Shown here: positions 1 through 13,166 of the stretch, in pieces
Layout: every line of letters begins with the position of its first letter
How positions within the stretch are numbered: the stretch's first letter is position 1
Source of the DNA: Candidatus Hodarchaeaceae archaeon
GTDB taxonomy: Archaea > Hadarchaeota > Hadarchaeia > Hadarchaeales > Hadarchaeaceae
Assembly (NCBI GenBank): GCA_030018135.1
Contig: JASEGJ010000001.1
Coordinates: forward strand, 78,298 to 142,297
DNA length: 64,000 bases
Direction: 5' to 3'
Translations under genes and position numbers: made by a program
Notes under the pieces: generated by a model
What the model saw: the letters and a program-made list of their open reading frames with translations, nothing else
What the model was told of the DNA's origin: nothing
Database searches by the model: none

Positions 1-350
1 GCGTAAACGCTCATCAAGCCAAAGATAAACCCGATAAAAGCACCCACCAGCGACCCCACTAAAAGTCCGGCTATCCCACTCCCTAAGCGCTCAGCTCCGA
101 AAACTCCAATAACGCAGCTTACGAGGAAAATCCCCTCCAGCCCGATGTTAACGACCCCAGCCTTTTCGTTGATACACTCCCCCGTAGCTGCGAGAGCCAA
201 TGGTGTCATCGCGAACAAGCCACTCCTGATTATATCCTTCGGTGGAACGCCAGCCCGATCCAGCAAATAAAGGAAGACGGTGATGGCGATCAAACTAATG
301 GCGTACGCAAGAACCCTCTTAGAGAGACGTATGCGACCTATAGTAATCAT
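1..350 (-). CDS. ABC transporter permease, nucleoside/simple-sugar type (second permease, partial)
   Basis: The gene runs off the left edge of the window, so only the N-terminal 116 or so residues are visible. The start is ATG at 350 on the minus strand, overlapping the TGA of the upstream permease (ATGA), which shows translational coupling. The readable product is very hydrophobic and includes the segment GVVNIGLEGIFL, typical of the second permease (YufQ/NupQ class) of BMP-dependent nucleoside importers. It would form the membrane channel with the permease at 347-1489. Family assignment is good; the substrate (nucleosides) is inferred from the neighbouring BMP protein and phosphorylase. Confidence 0.85.
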   Translation of the reverse strand, partial: MITIGRIRLSKRVLAYAISLIAITVFLYLLDRAGVPPKDIIRSGLFAMTPLALAATGECINEKAGVVNIGLEGIFLVSCVIGVFGAERLGSGIAGLLVGSLVGAFIGFIFGLMSVY

Positions 351-1489
351 TTGGCCTTCCTCCTTATTAATGCTAGAAGTCCAGGCAAAGCCATAGCTAT
401 GATGATGACTCCTTGGATGGCCCCCACGAGCTCAGAACTTATTCTTATATCGAATTCCATGAACCTGCCCGAGTGCGCTAACCCTCCGAAGAATATCGCC
501 GCAGGTATTATGCCTATTGGGTGGTTTCTACCCACTAAAGCCACCCCTATCCCGGCGAACCCATAACCCATCAAATCGCCCAGGGTCGCATGGAACCCCC
601 ATTTTTCCGGCCTTACCGCCAAACTGGCCCCAGCGAGCCCAGCTACCAGCCCGCCGATGATGAAGCTGAGGAATATCGCACGTGAAATACTCATCCCAGC
701 GTATCGGGCAGCATCCGGGTTATCTCCGACCAACCTGAGCTCGTATCCCGGGTGCATGCGCCACAAAAATATGTAAACTCCGATGCAGACGAGGAGAGCG
801 ATAAATATCACGGCCGTCAGGCTACCCGCAAGCACGGGGTAGCGTGCAGTGGGCAGAGCCTCCTTGGTTATGTGCGCCCAAATCCCCCTGAGATGATAAA
901 TTGCTAGGTACATAACGAGGTAGAAGGCCATCCAATTGAGCATGATGGTAGATATGACCTCGTGAACCCCTTTCCATATTTTAAGTAAAGCCGGTAGGAC
1001 GGCCCAAAGGGCACCTGCTAACATCGCGAAAACCGTGACTGCGAACACGTGAAAGCCTGAGGGTAAGGCAACATGCGCCGCCATCCAAGATGCGGCCGCT
1101 GCCCCTATGTATAATTGCCCCTCGGCACCGATGTTAAAGAGCCCCGCCCTCACGCCGACCGCAAAGGTAAGCGCCGTTAGCATGTAAGGTGTCGCAAACG
1201 CAAGTGCAAACATGAATTCCCTTGTCATAAAAGTCCTTTTTGCGATGAATATACCATATCCCTTGAGCATCGAAATATACCCTTCTATCGGGTCGTGACG
1301 AAATATGATCATAATCAGGGCTCCGACGATCAATCCTACAAATATAGCAAACGCGGATTCAATCAATGGGCGTTTAAGTCCCCGGATGTAGCCCATGAAA
1401 AGGTTCGGCAACTTAGAAATCATAGATTGAGAGAGGCGCAGGCGCACGAATTCACCCACATCCATTGGTTTTAACCAAGTATTTAACAT
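347..1489 (-). CDS. ABC transporter permease, nucleoside/simple-sugar type (first permease)
   Basis: A 380-residue integral membrane protein of the BPD_transp_2 superfamily (YufP/NupP-like). About eight to ten hydrophobic segments can be seen, and the signature region FNIGAEGQLYIGA lies near residue 118. A soluble N-terminal tail of about 30 residues precedes the first membrane segment. It sits between the BMP lipoprotein gene (ends at 1582) and the second permease, with which it overlaps by 4 bases. Neither the ATG at 1489 nor the in-frame ATG at 1465 has a clear Shine-Dalgarno sequence, so the exact start is uncertain by eight codons. Together with the ATPase and lipoprotein it should import nucleosides. 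Confidence 0.88.
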   Translation of the reverse strand: MLNTWLKPMDVGEFVRLRLSQSMISKLPNLFMGYIRGLKRPLIESAFAIFVGLIVGALIMIIFRHDPIEGYISMLKGYGIFIAKRTFMTREFMFALAFATPYMLTALTFAVGVRAGLFNIGAEGQLYIGAAAASWMAAHVALPSGFHVFAVTVFAMLAGALWAVLPALLKIWKGVHEVISTIMLNWMAFYLVMYLAIYHLRGIWAHITKEALPTARYPVLAGSLTAVIFIALLVCIGVYIFLWRMHPGYELRLVGDNPDAARYAGMSISRAIFLSFIIGGLVAGLAGASLAVRPEKWGFHATLGDLMGYGFAGIGVALVGRNHPIGIIPAAIFFGGLAHSGRFMEFDIRISSELVGAIQGVIIIAMALPGLLALIRRKAK

Positions 1490-1581
1490 TCAGTTCTATA
1501 GTTCTTATAATTGGGAACAAACTTAGAAACAAGTTCGTTTTTTTAAAGGTAAGGCAAAAAATAAAAAGAGAAAGGAGTGGG

Positions 1582-2874
1582 TTAGCCAAGGATGGCTCGC
1601 CACTCCTTAACCGCGTTCTCAGTTACCGCCAGTGGAACTTCGACTGCGCCAGTACGTATCTTGCTCTCCAACTCCGCGACCGCTCCCCATATCCAAGCGG
1701 GTTGGTTGTCCCTCATCTCCGCTACTTTTTCCTTGATCCACTCGGGCGGCCCGGGAAGTACCGGCTCTCCGGTCAGTTCCTCCGCCTTCACGCCCATCTT
1801 GATGAACTCATCTAGGTCCGCGAGGGTGCTGACGGATATCCCCTCCATCGGTATTCCAAGTACGGTGGTGCCGATCCCGAGCACTATCTCATTGCCGTAC
1901 TCCGCCACAGCCTCTCTGAATTTGTTTTCCAGAACCAGCTTGGTGGCGTAGTAGACGCCGTAGTCGACCCTCTTCATCATGCTGGCGATGACGAACCCGG
2001 GGTTTATCCAGTCCTGATTCGCGTCCACGCCTATCCAGAAGGGCGGCCCCGCTTTCAGCCTATCCCTAGTGGCGATGTCCTTCACCGCGCTGTTTATCCC
2101 AAGCCCGAGCGGCCCCGCTATGTTGTAGACAGCGACGGCACCCTTCTCGTACATCGGCACGGCGGTTAGGTAACCCTTCGTGATGTCGCTGAATGTTCCG
2201 GTGTAATCATATAGGACCCTCTTATCCCTGGGCGTGTTATAGATGCCCCGCTTCATCTCGGGCTTGTTGTTCTCGATCCAGCCCATGGCCCAGTCGCATC
2301 CCCACTTGTAGCCTATTTCGAACTTCCAAAGGACGGGGATCTCAATTCCAAAAACGCCACCGATGTAAGGTTTGTCGTAGTAGGCTGCAAGCAGGCCGCC
2401 GAGCGCGCCGACTAAGGCACTTCCCTTGTGCTCCTCGTACACCACATCAAGCAAGTTCGGCTGTGGATCCACCCACTTGGTAAATGTGTCGATGCCCACG
2501 AAATTTTTATCCGGGAACTCCTTGGCCACCTCGATGAGGGCGTGGGTCAATAGGAACCCAACCCCGACGATAAGCTTCACATCTGGATCTAAAGCAGCTG
2601 TCCTCAGGTTCGGAACGTAGTCGGCTTCAACCATACTAATAATTTCCTTCATCTCAACGCCGAAATCTCTCTCGGCGTCGTCACCGCCCTTGAACGCCAT
2701 ATCGTTAAAGCTCAGGTCCCCTCTCCCGCCGATGTCGGAGACCACGGCTATCTTGAACACCGCTGGCGGCTTCACCGGAGGCCTTGTAGCGACATATGCA
2801 CCAATTACAGCTGCGGCGATGATTATGATTACTATAGCAATAGCTGTAGTCTTGGCAACTCCCTCATTGTCCAA
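1582..2874 (-). CDS. BMP-family ABC transporter substrate-binding protein
   Basis: A 430-residue extracytoplasmic solute-binding protein of the Bmp/Med (PnrA/TmpC) family, which binds nucleosides and feeds them to the permeases at 1-1489. There is an N-terminal hydrophobic anchor (roughly residues 8-27), then the start of the binding domain, FKIAVVSDIGGRGDLSFNDM, the usual first motif of the family, near residue 40. The proposed start is TTG at 2874. A perfect Shine-Dalgarno GGAGGTGAT lies at 2890-2898, rather far (15 nt) from that TTG and ideally spaced from an in-frame ATA at 2883, so the real start may be a little upstream. An A/T-rich TATA-like element near 2918 suggests its own promoter. 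Confidence 0.88.
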   Translation of the reverse strand: MDNEGVAKTTAIAIVIIIIAAAVIGAYVATRPPVKPPAVFKIAVVSDIGGRGDLSFNDMAFKGGDDAERDFGVEMKEIISMVEADYVPNLRTAALDPDVKLIVGVGFLLTHALIEVAKEFPDKNFVGIDTFTKWVDPQPNLLDVVYEEHKGSALVGALGGLLAAYYDKPYIGGVFGIEIPVLWKFEIGYKWGCDWAMGWIENNKPEMKRGIYNTPRDKRVLYDYTGTFSDITKGYLTAVPMYEKGAVAVYNIAGPLGLGINSAVKDIATRDRLKAGPPFWIGVDANQDWINPGFVIASMMKRVDYGVYYATKLVLENKFREAVAEYGNEIVLGIGTTVLGIPMEGISVSTLADLDEFIKMGVKAEELTGEPVLPGPPEWIKEKVAEMRDNQPAWIWGAVAELESKIRTGAVEVPLAVTENAVKEWRAILG

Positions 2875-2974
2875 AAGCCTTCTTATCTTATCACCTCCTT
2901 TTTAGTTGTAAAGCATTTTTAATAATAAGGCTTTCGGATATCGAATCTATCAACTTTCGTCCCCTTTGTGGCTA

Positions 2975-4576
2975 TCAAACCTTCGAGCCGGCCATCATCA
3001 GCCCTATCTTCTCCACCTTTGCCCTCGCCGCATCCACCGTGCCAACGATCTTACCCTCAAAAATTACGGCGATGCGGTCGCTCAGGGACATCACCTCGTC
3101 TAGGTCCTCCGAGACGAGTAGAATTGCCGTACCCTTTTCCTTCAGCCTCAGGAATAGGTCGTGAGTATGTCTGAGCGCCTTGAGGTCGAGCCCGTAGGTC
3201 GGGTGAACCGCGACGATCAAGCGCGGCTCCCGCCAAGTCTCCCTGGCAAGGATGAGCCTCTGGATATTCCCGCCCGAGAGTATCCTCGTCTCAGTCCGCC
3301 AGAGGTCGGGCACCATTATATCGTACTCAGAAACCATCCGCTCGGTGTGTCGAGTTATGAATGAACGATTGAGGAATGTCCACCTTGAAAAAGGCGAGGT
3401 CCTATAGTCCTTCATGATCAGGTTCTCGGCCGAGGTCATGCCTTCGGCAACTCCCATCCTCCTACGCTCCTCGGGGATATGGACCATGCCGGCCTCCATA
3501 AGTTTCTTGGGCGAATGATTCGTCACATCCTTGCCGAAGACGAGCACCTTGCCCTTTATGACCTCCCGCAGACCGGTGATCGCCTCGACGAGTTCGCTCT
3601 GGCCGTTGCCGGCTACGCCGGCTATGCCCAGTATTTCGCCCTCCCTCACCGTCAAGGAGATGCCTTTGACTGCCAGCAGCCCCTTCTCATCGAGCACATG
3701 GAGGTCCTTGACCTCCAACGCTACCTCGCCCAACTTGACGGGTTTCCTCTTCGGGCGGAACGTGACCTCCCGGCCCATCATCATCCTCACCAATTCCCGC
3801 CTGTTCGTCTCCGAGGTCTTCCTCGTTCCAATCAGCTTGCCCAGCCTGAGCACGGTGACGCGATCGCTTACCTCCATCACCTCCTCGAGCTTGTGGGTGA
3901 TGAACACGACCCCGCGTCCCTCCCTCGCCATCGCTCGTAGGATGGAGAAAAGCCTCTTGGACTCCTCCGGCGTCAGCACAGATGTCGGCTCGTCTAAAAT
4001 GATCACCTCGGGTTCGTGATAGAGGGTCTTGAGTATCTCGACGCGCTGCTGCTCTCCAGCCGAAAGCTCCTCAACCCTAGCCTTTGGATCCACCTTCAAC
4101 CCATATCTATCGGATAACTCCCTGATCCTCTTCTCAACCTTGGAGAGGGGGAATGAGAAGTTGGATTCCGCTAGACCTAGGGCCACGTTCTCGGCGACCG
4201 TGAGCGGCCGCGCAAGCGTGAATTCCTGATGGACCATCCCTATTCCGTGTTCGAGCGCGTCCTTTGGGGATTTTATAGAGATGGGCTTTCCTCTGGCGTA
4301 AATTCGCCCCTTCGAGAGACTGTAGAATCCGGACAGGATGTTCGCTAGGACCGTCTTACCTGCTCCATTTTCCCCGAGCAGCGCATGAACCTCGCCTGAC
4401 TTTACATCAAAGTTTATGCGGTCCAATATGAGGTGTTCCCAGACGCCGGGGAATCCCTTGCAGATTCCCTCCGCCCGCACCAAGATTTCCCCCAACTTCG
4501 GCTTTCGGGCGGCAGCACTCCTAGACCGCTTACTGCTCTCCCTTCGAAGCAGGATTTTTTTTAGAGGATTTAACAT
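2975..4576 (-). CDS. ABC transporter ATP-binding protein with two ABC domains, nucleoside/sugar type
   Basis: A 533-residue ATPase with two tandem nucleotide-binding domains, as in RbsA/MglA/YufO. The first domain has Walker A GENGAGKT (about residues 68-75), signature LSAGEQQR and Walker B ending ILDEPTSVL. The second has GVAGNGQSE, signature LSGGNIQR and a degenerate Walker B (LIVAVHPTYGLD), as is normal for this family. It heads the transporter genes and energises uptake through the two permeases. The start is uncertain: ATG at 4576 is chosen because a TATA-like element lies just upstream (4621-4628), but an in-frame ATG at 4615 is possible. It is divergent from the nucleoside phosphorylase at 4709, so uptake and cleavage share an intergenic control region. 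Confidence 0.88.
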   Translation of the reverse strand: MLNPLKKILLRRESSKRSRSAAARKPKLGEILVRAEGICKGFPGVWEHLILDRINFDVKSGEVHALLGENGAGKTVLANILSGFYSLSKGRIYARGKPISIKSPKDALEHGIGMVHQEFTLARPLTVAENVALGLAESNFSFPLSKVEKRIRELSDRYGLKVDPKARVEELSAGEQQRVEILKTLYHEPEVIILDEPTSVLTPEESKRLFSILRAMAREGRGVVFITHKLEEVMEVSDRVTVLRLGKLIGTRKTSETNRRELVRMMMGREVTFRPKRKPVKLGEVALEVKDLHVLDEKGLLAVKGISLTVREGEILGIAGVAGNGQSELVEAITGLREVIKGKVLVFGKDVTNHSPKKLMEAGMVHIPEERRRMGVAEGMTSAENLIMKDYRTSPFSRWTFLNRSFITRHTERMVSEYDIMVPDLWRTETRILSGGNIQRLILARETWREPRLIVAVHPTYGLDLKALRHTHDLFLRLKEKGTAILLVSEDLDEVMSLSDRIAVIFEGKIVGTVDAARAKVEKIGLMMAGSKV

Positions 4577-4708
4577 CAAAAAGGCCTTCGCGTATGACCT
4601 CTTAAAAGTGACCATCTTGGAAAAATATTGATTCTCGATAGCGCCGACGAATTTTGTTTCGGGGGCGCAACGCAAATAAATGGAGATGTAAGTTATCTAA
4701 GGGGTGAT

Positions 4709-5614
4709 ATGGTGAAGTTCGAAAATATTACCTTTAGGACCGCGGACGGAAAAGCCTATCACTTGGAAATCGACCGCATCAACCCCAACATTCTGACGGC
4801 TGGCTCGCCCGGCCGCATACTCAAGATGGTTGAGTACCTGAAGGATGCCGAGATAATCGAAGGCGACCGAAAGATGACGGTCGTGCACGGCAAATATCAA
4901 GGACTGCCGGTCTCGGCGTTTGCAACGGGCATGGGGCCGGCCAGCACCGCCGTGGTCCTGCCGGAGGCCCTCGAGGTGGCTGAGGGGCCGATCACCATGT
5001 TGCGCCTCGGCACCTCCGGCAGCCTGCAGCCATTCGTTAAAGTCGGACATATGGTAATAAGCTCGGGCGTCGTCAGGGATGAGATGGCTACCAGAGCGGC
5101 GGTTGGGCCGGAATATCCAGCTGTTGCCGATCCGGCGCTCGTGCCCATAATGGCGGCGGCGGCGGAAAAACACGGCTACAGGCTGGGCGAAAAATTGTGG
5201 GTGGGGATAATCCACGCTAAGGACGACCTATACTTCGTGGAGACGCCGCAGTTCTCACCCTCGACTGAACTCATGACCGCCAAGCTAGCGTCCTACAGGC
5301 GGATGGGCGTGCTCGCGAGCGAGATGGAGTTCTCGGTGTACTGCATCATGCGCGACTTCTATGAGGGGCGCAGGGACGACCGAGTAATGGTCGGCAATCT
5401 TTTGGCGGTGATAGCGTCCGCTCCCGAGGTTGAAGCGATAACCGTCAGCAAGGAGGACAAAAAGAGGATGGAGCACGATATGATTAAGATCGGCTTGGAC
5501 ACGCTGCTGTTGGTCAACCGACTCAGAGAGGGAAAAAGCGTAGATATCGACATCGATCAAGTTGTCAGAGGGATGATGCTCGTGCCGCCGCGGGGCAAGC
5601 TCCTCCGATCGTGA
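4709..5614 (+). CDS. nucleoside phosphorylase (uridine phosphorylase-like, PNP/UDP family)
   Basis: A 301-residue member of the PNP_UDP_1 family, which splits nucleosides with phosphate into base and ribose-1-phosphate. Visible family features are TAGSPGRI near the N terminus (phosphate site), FATGMGPAST, LRLGTSGSLQ, and ASEMEFS near residue 210, where the Glu-Met-Glu triplet contacts the ribose. ATG at 4709 is chosen because it follows GGGGTGAT directly, the common archaeal arrangement. It is divergent from the nucleoside-type ABC importer, so a salvage role for imported nucleosides is a reasonable inference. Which base it prefers cannot be read from the sequence; the resemblance is closest to uridine phosphorylases. 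Confidence 0.85.
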   Translation: MVKFENITFRTADGKAYHLEIDRINPNILTAGSPGRILKMVEYLKDAEIIEGDRKMTVVHGKYQGLPVSAFATGMGPASTAVVLPEALEVAEGPITMLRLGTSGSLQPFVKVGHMVISSGVVRDEMATRAAVGPEYPAVADPALVPIMAAAAEKHGYRLGEKLWVGIIHAKDDLYFVETPQFSPSTELMTAKLASYRRMGVLASEMEFSVYCIMRDFYEGRRDDRVMVGNLLAVIASAPEVEAITVSKEDKKRMEHDMIKIGLDTLLLVNRLREGKSVDIDIDQVVRGMMLVPPRGKLLRS

Positions 5615-5721
5615 AATAATGAAAAACCTATCCGCTCGAACCTGCAAAAATCGTGATCATTGCACTTGTTGATCCTACATCCGATTTCACCCTCTGCATA
5701 AAAGTCTTGATTCCTAAAAAG

Positions 5722-5806
5722 CGCCGGGGCTGGGATTCGAACCCAGGAGGCCCGAAGGGCCATCGGATCTCAAATCCGACGCCTTACCTGGCTTGGCTAC
5801 CCCGGC
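5722..5806 (-). tRNA. tRNA-Ser (anticodon TGA)
   Basis: A class II tRNA without an intron. The acceptor stem is GCCGGGG/CCCCGGC, the discriminator base is G (as expected for tRNA-Ser), the anticodon stem is TCGGA/TCCGA with loop TTTGAGA (anticodon TGA), and there is a long variable arm GGCCC-TTC-GGGCC. CCA is not encoded; a run of T follows the discriminator and may act as a terminator. It lies downstream of rps10 on the same strand. Confidence 0.95.
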
Positions 5807-5839
5807 ATTAGAAGTATCCACGAGAAAGTAAAAAAGAGG

Positions 5840-6148
5840 TTAGGTCTTGAGTTCGATTTCGATGCTGACTTCCTCGGGCACCTGAACGCGCATGATCTGT
5901 CGCATCGCCCGCTCGTCCGCCTCCATATCGATTAGGCGCTTGTGAACCCGCAGCTCCCACTTGTCCCAGGTGATCGTACCCTCGCCATCAGGTGCCTTCT
6001 TGGTGGGGATGACTATCCGCCTCGTCGGAAGCGGCACTGGGCCCGACTTTTTGACGCCCGTTCGCTCGGCGATCGCGACTATCTGCTTGCATACCTCGTC
6101 GAGCTTCTTCGGGTCGGTGCTGGACAGACGTATTCTCGCCTTTTGCAA
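5840..6148 (-). CDS. rps10: 30S ribosomal protein S10
   Basis: A 102-residue S10 protein of the archaeal/eukaryal (S20e) type, part of the 30S head near the tRNA sites. Recognisable elements are the N-terminal [18 protein letters not shown], the central loop [20 protein letters not shown] and [19 protein letters not shown]. It is the last protein gene of the operon that runs rpoH to rps10, directly after the EF-1alpha gene, an arrangement conserved in many archaea. Confidence 0.97.
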   Translation of the reverse strand: MQKARIRLSSTDPKKLDEVCKQIVAIAERTGVKKSGPVPLPTRRIVIPTKKAPDGEGTITWDKWELRVHKRLIDMEADERAMRQIMRVQVPEEVSIEIELKT

Positions 6149-6202
6149 GCTGGTCCCAACTATATCTAGGGTTAGTAGTTAGAATAAAAGATTTCAGCTA
6201 GC

Positions 6203-7465
6203 CTATTTCGCGGGCGTTAAGTCTATGCAAACGCCAGCCGCGATGGTCATGCCCATGTCGCGTATCGCAAAGCGGCTTAGCTGCGGGATTTCGGCCGCCC
6301 TTTCTATCACCATGGGCTTGGTCGGCGTAACCTTGATCGTCGCCATGTCGCCGCGCTTTATGAACTCCGGTTTCTCCTCCAGCACAGCGCCCGTCTTGGG
6401 ATCGAGCTTCTGTGTTATCTCGCTTATGGTGCACGCCACCTGCGCCGTGTGCGCATGGAAGACCGGCGTGTAACCCGCGGCCACAACGGTCGGATGCTGC
6501 AGAACCGCGATTCTTGCCGTGAACTCCTTAACCACAGTTGGGGGCGCCTTTGGGTGCCCGGCGACATCGCCGCGCCTTATCGCCGCCCTATCTATGCCCC
6601 TCACGTTGAAGCCGATATTGTCGCCCGGAACTGCCTGCGGTATGGTCTCATGGTGCATCTCTATCGACTTGACCTCGCCGCTTACGCCCGCTGGCTCGAA
6701 GACCACGGTCTCGCCTGCCTTCAGCACGCCCGTTTCAACCCTGCCGACCGGCACCGTGCCAACGCCCGTGATCGAATATACATCTTGCACTGGTATCCTC
6801 AGTGGCTTGTCCATCGGTTTCTCGGGCACGACGAAGCTATCCAGCGATGAAAAGAAAACCTGCCCTGTGTACCACTTCATCTTTTCGCTGGGCTTGACGA
6901 CGTTTTCGCCGTGAAATGCTGAGGCTGGCACGAATACGAACTTTTCCGGGTTTCTGTAGCCTATCCCCCTAAGGAGGTCTATTACCTCTCCCTTGAGCTT
7001 CTCAAATACGTCCTGCTTGTACCCGACTAGATCCATCTTGTTTATGGTCACGACGAGCTGCCCGACGCCGAGCGTGAAGGCAAGCGCGGCATGCTCTCGG
7101 GTTTGAGGCATTATGCCGTCGTCCGCCGCAACGACGAGCACGGCGGCGTCCGCCTGGCTGGCGCCTGTGATCATGTTCTTGACGAAGTCCCTGTGGCCGG
7201 GAGCATCGATGACGGTGAAATAGTACTTATCGGTTTCAAACTTTCGGTGGGCGAGATCGATCGTCAATCCGCGCTCTCGCTCCTCCTTAAGGGAGTCCAT
7301 CACCCAGGCAAACTTGAAGGTTTTACCTTTATCACCCATTTCCTCGAATTTTTTGATCACGGATTCCTCAACTAGGCCCTTCTCAAAGAACATGCGACCC
7401 AGCAGGGTGGACTTACCGTGATCCACATGTCCAATTACCACGAGGTTCATATGCGGCTTCGCCAT
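6203..7465 (-). CDS. tuf: translation elongation factor EF-1alpha (aEF1A)
   Basis: A 420-residue GTPase that delivers aminoacyl-tRNA to the ribosome. G1 is GHVDHGKS (residues 12-19), G3 is DAPGHRDF and G4 is NKMD, followed by the two beta-barrel domains. The start at 7465 ([19 protein letters not shown]) is preferred over an upstream in-frame ATG because GGGGGAG lies seven to eight bases before it and because the family begins here. It lies between rps7 and rps10 in the classic archaeal order. Confidence 0.98.
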   Translation of the reverse strand: MAKPHMNLVVIGHVDHGKSTLLGRMFFEKGLVEESVIKKFEEMGDKGKTFKFAWVMDSLKEERERGLTIDLAHRKFETDKYYFTVIDAPGHRDFVKNMITGASQADAAVLVVAADDGIMPQTREHAALAFTLGVGQLVVTINKMDLVGYKQDVFEKLKGEVIDLLRGIGYRNPEKFVFVPASAFHGENVVKPSEKMKWYTGQVFFSSLDSFVVPEKPMDKPLRIPVQDVYSITGVGTVPVGRVETGVLKAGETVVFEPAGVSGEVKSIEMHHETIPQAVPGDNIGFNVRGIDRAAIRRGDVAGHPKAPPTVVKEFTARIAVLQHPTVVAAGYTPVFHAHTAQVACTISEITQKLDPKTGAVLEEKPEFIKRGDMATIKVTPTKPMVIERAAEIPQLSRFAIRDMGMTIAAGVCIDLTPAK

Positions 7466-7526
7466 AATTATCTCCCCCATTAGATTATTCAATATAACTC
7501 AATAGTCCTATTAAAAAGCATTTCGA

Positions 7527-8132
7527 TTATCTGGCGCCCTTCGCTATTCGCTCGGTTTCTTCCTTCCTCGCTATCGCAAAACTTTTCATGTCGTAGTTAG
7601 CGGCCATTATCAATTCCTCCGCAAGGCATTCCTCGATCGGCTTTTCGCTGTTGAATGATGCCGCAAATGCCCCCGCTGCCAAATTTTTGAGCGCCACATC
7701 GAGCCTCCTCTGGGGGGCGGAATCCACAGCAACGTGATAGGTGATCCCGCCGTAGCTTATCCTAGTTGTTTCCTCCCGCGGGGCGGTATTTTGTATCGCA
7801 TCGACCAAAACTTGAATTGGATTCTTCTTCGCTCGCTGCTCGACAATTTCAAGGGCCTTGCGCACTATGTCGTGGGCCTTGTGTTTCTTGCCGCATGCCC
7901 CAGCCCCGCGGATGAATTTGCCTCCCAGTTTTCTGACGCCTGGACCAGAGCGCATCACTTTATTTATCAACCGCTCGACGATTGGGATCTCGGCCTTACC
8001 AAATTGCTTGTCCGCATGTCTTCCGCCAGCATGTAGAACTAAACTGGGTTGTAGACGAATATATCGCCCAAGTCCTCGGTCTTTTATCACGATATCATCC
8101 ACTCGCCACTTTCCAAAATATTTAAGCTCCAT
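7527..8132 (-). CDS. rps7: 30S ribosomal protein S7
   Basis: A 201-residue archaeal S7, the head-nucleating protein of the small subunit. The conserved N-terminal part (IPIVERLINKVMRSG), the repeated NPIQVLVDAIQNTAPREE segment and the C-terminal basic tail are present. The gene starts four bases downstream of the rps12 stop, so the two are certainly cotranscribed. Confidence 0.97.
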   Translation of the reverse strand: MELKYFGKWRVDDIVIKDRGLGRYIRLQPSLVLHAGGRHADKQFGKAEIPIVERLINKVMRSGPGVRKLGGKFIRGAGACGKKHKAHDIVRKALEIVEQRAKKNPIQVLVDAIQNTAPREETTRISYGGITYHVAVDSAPQRRLDVALKNLAAGAFAASFNSEKPIEECLAEELIMAANYDMKSFAIARKEETERIAKGAR

Positions 8133-8136
8133 GCCA

Positions 8137-8574
8137 TCACCGAGTCGGCTTCTCCTTGCGGCCCTTGACCAATTCCTTCAGCGAGACGCCATTTACTTTT
8201 ACCACCTTGTATCGCACGCCGGGGATGTCCCCCTTTGCCCCTCCCTTCGCGCCCCCGATGCCCTCGACGACGACCTCATCGTGCTCGTCAATGAAACTGA
8301 TCGCGCCATCCCCAGGGGCGAAAGCTGTGACCTGTCTCCCATTTTTGATGATTTGGACCCTCACGCATTTTCTAATCGCGGAGTTCGGTTGCTTTGCCTC
8401 GACCCCCACTTTCTCGAGAACGATGCCTCTGCCCTGCGGGGCCCCCTCCAAGGGGTCTGCCTTCTCGTCCAAGCGCAACACTCGGCGCTTGTAATCGGCA
8501 TCCTTCCACCTGAACCTCTGCCGCCTGTGGCTTATTTTCCGAGCCGCAAACTCGCCCCTAGAACCCTTGCTCAT
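8137..8574 (-). CDS. rps12: 30S ribosomal protein S12
   Basis: A 145-residue S12 protein of the archaeal/eukaryal (S23e) type, which contributes to decoding accuracy at the A site. The hallmark loop [18 protein letters not shown] lies near residues 66-83 and [13 protein letters not shown] is fully conserved. It is followed at short distance by rps7 and preceded by the NusA-like gene. Confidence 0.97.
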   Translation of the reverse strand: MSKGSRGEFAARKISHRRQRFRWKDADYKRRVLRLDEKADPLEGAPQGRGIVLEKVGVEAKQPNSAIRKCVRVQIIKNGRQVTAFAPGDGAISFIDEHDEVVVEGIGGAKGGAKGDIPGVRYKVVKVNGVSLKELVKGRKEKPTR

Positions 8575-8621
8575 TTTACCACCAAGTCTTAGATAGCACT
8601 TAACCTTGAAACCTTAAAAGC

Positions 8622-9050
8622 TCACGTTAGAAAAACATCCTGAATTCCGTGATGGCGGAGGGCAAGCATCTTTGCGCGCTGGATGTTCCTGCCGCCGCGA
8701 CCGACCGCCAATCCTTTGTCTTTAGCCTCAACTTCTACAAATGCCAACTTCTTGCCCTCGCGCTCCACGATGCTGACCCCACTGATCTTTGCTGGAGCAA
8801 GAGCGTTTTTTATTAACTCTGCTGGATCATCCGAATATTCGACGACCTCAATGCTTTTGCCCAGTACCCGCTTGGCCTTTTGAACCCTGCTTCCTCCCTT
8901 GCCTATCGCCAGCCCTATGTCGCCCTGGTTCACTACAAGGATAAGCTTGCCCTCTTTTTCGAAAACCAAACAATCGCGCACGGTCGCACCAGTTAAGCTC
9001 TCAAACAACGCGATGTAGCGCATTTCATCCGCGCCGAGCTTGAAGCCCAT
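8622..9050 (-). CDS. nusA: archaeal NusA-like transcription factor (two KH domains)
   Basis: A 142-residue archaeal NusA, made of two KH domains without the N-terminal RNAP-binding domain of the bacterial protein. The two GXXG loops are visible as GKGGSRVQKAK and GRGGRNIQRAK. Archaeal NusA is thought to bind nascent RNA and take part in elongation or termination. It ends one base from the next upstream gene (rpl30e), as in most archaeal rpo operons. Confidence 0.95.
   Translation of the reverse strand: MGFKLGADEMRYIALFESLTGATVRDCLVFEKEGKLILVVNQGDIGLAIGKGGSRVQKAKRVLGKSIEVVEYSDDPAELIKNALAPAKISGVSIVEREGKKLAFVEVEAKDKGLAVGRGGRNIQRAKMLALRHHGIQDVFLT

Positions 9051-13166
<4,116 letters not shown>

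Noticed and set aside
4697-5215. 172-codon open frame on the minus strand opposite the nucleoside phosphorylase
   Set aside because: It lies wholly antisense to a gene with clear family motifs and its product has no recognisable features; similar long antisense frames occur throughout this GC-rich sequence.
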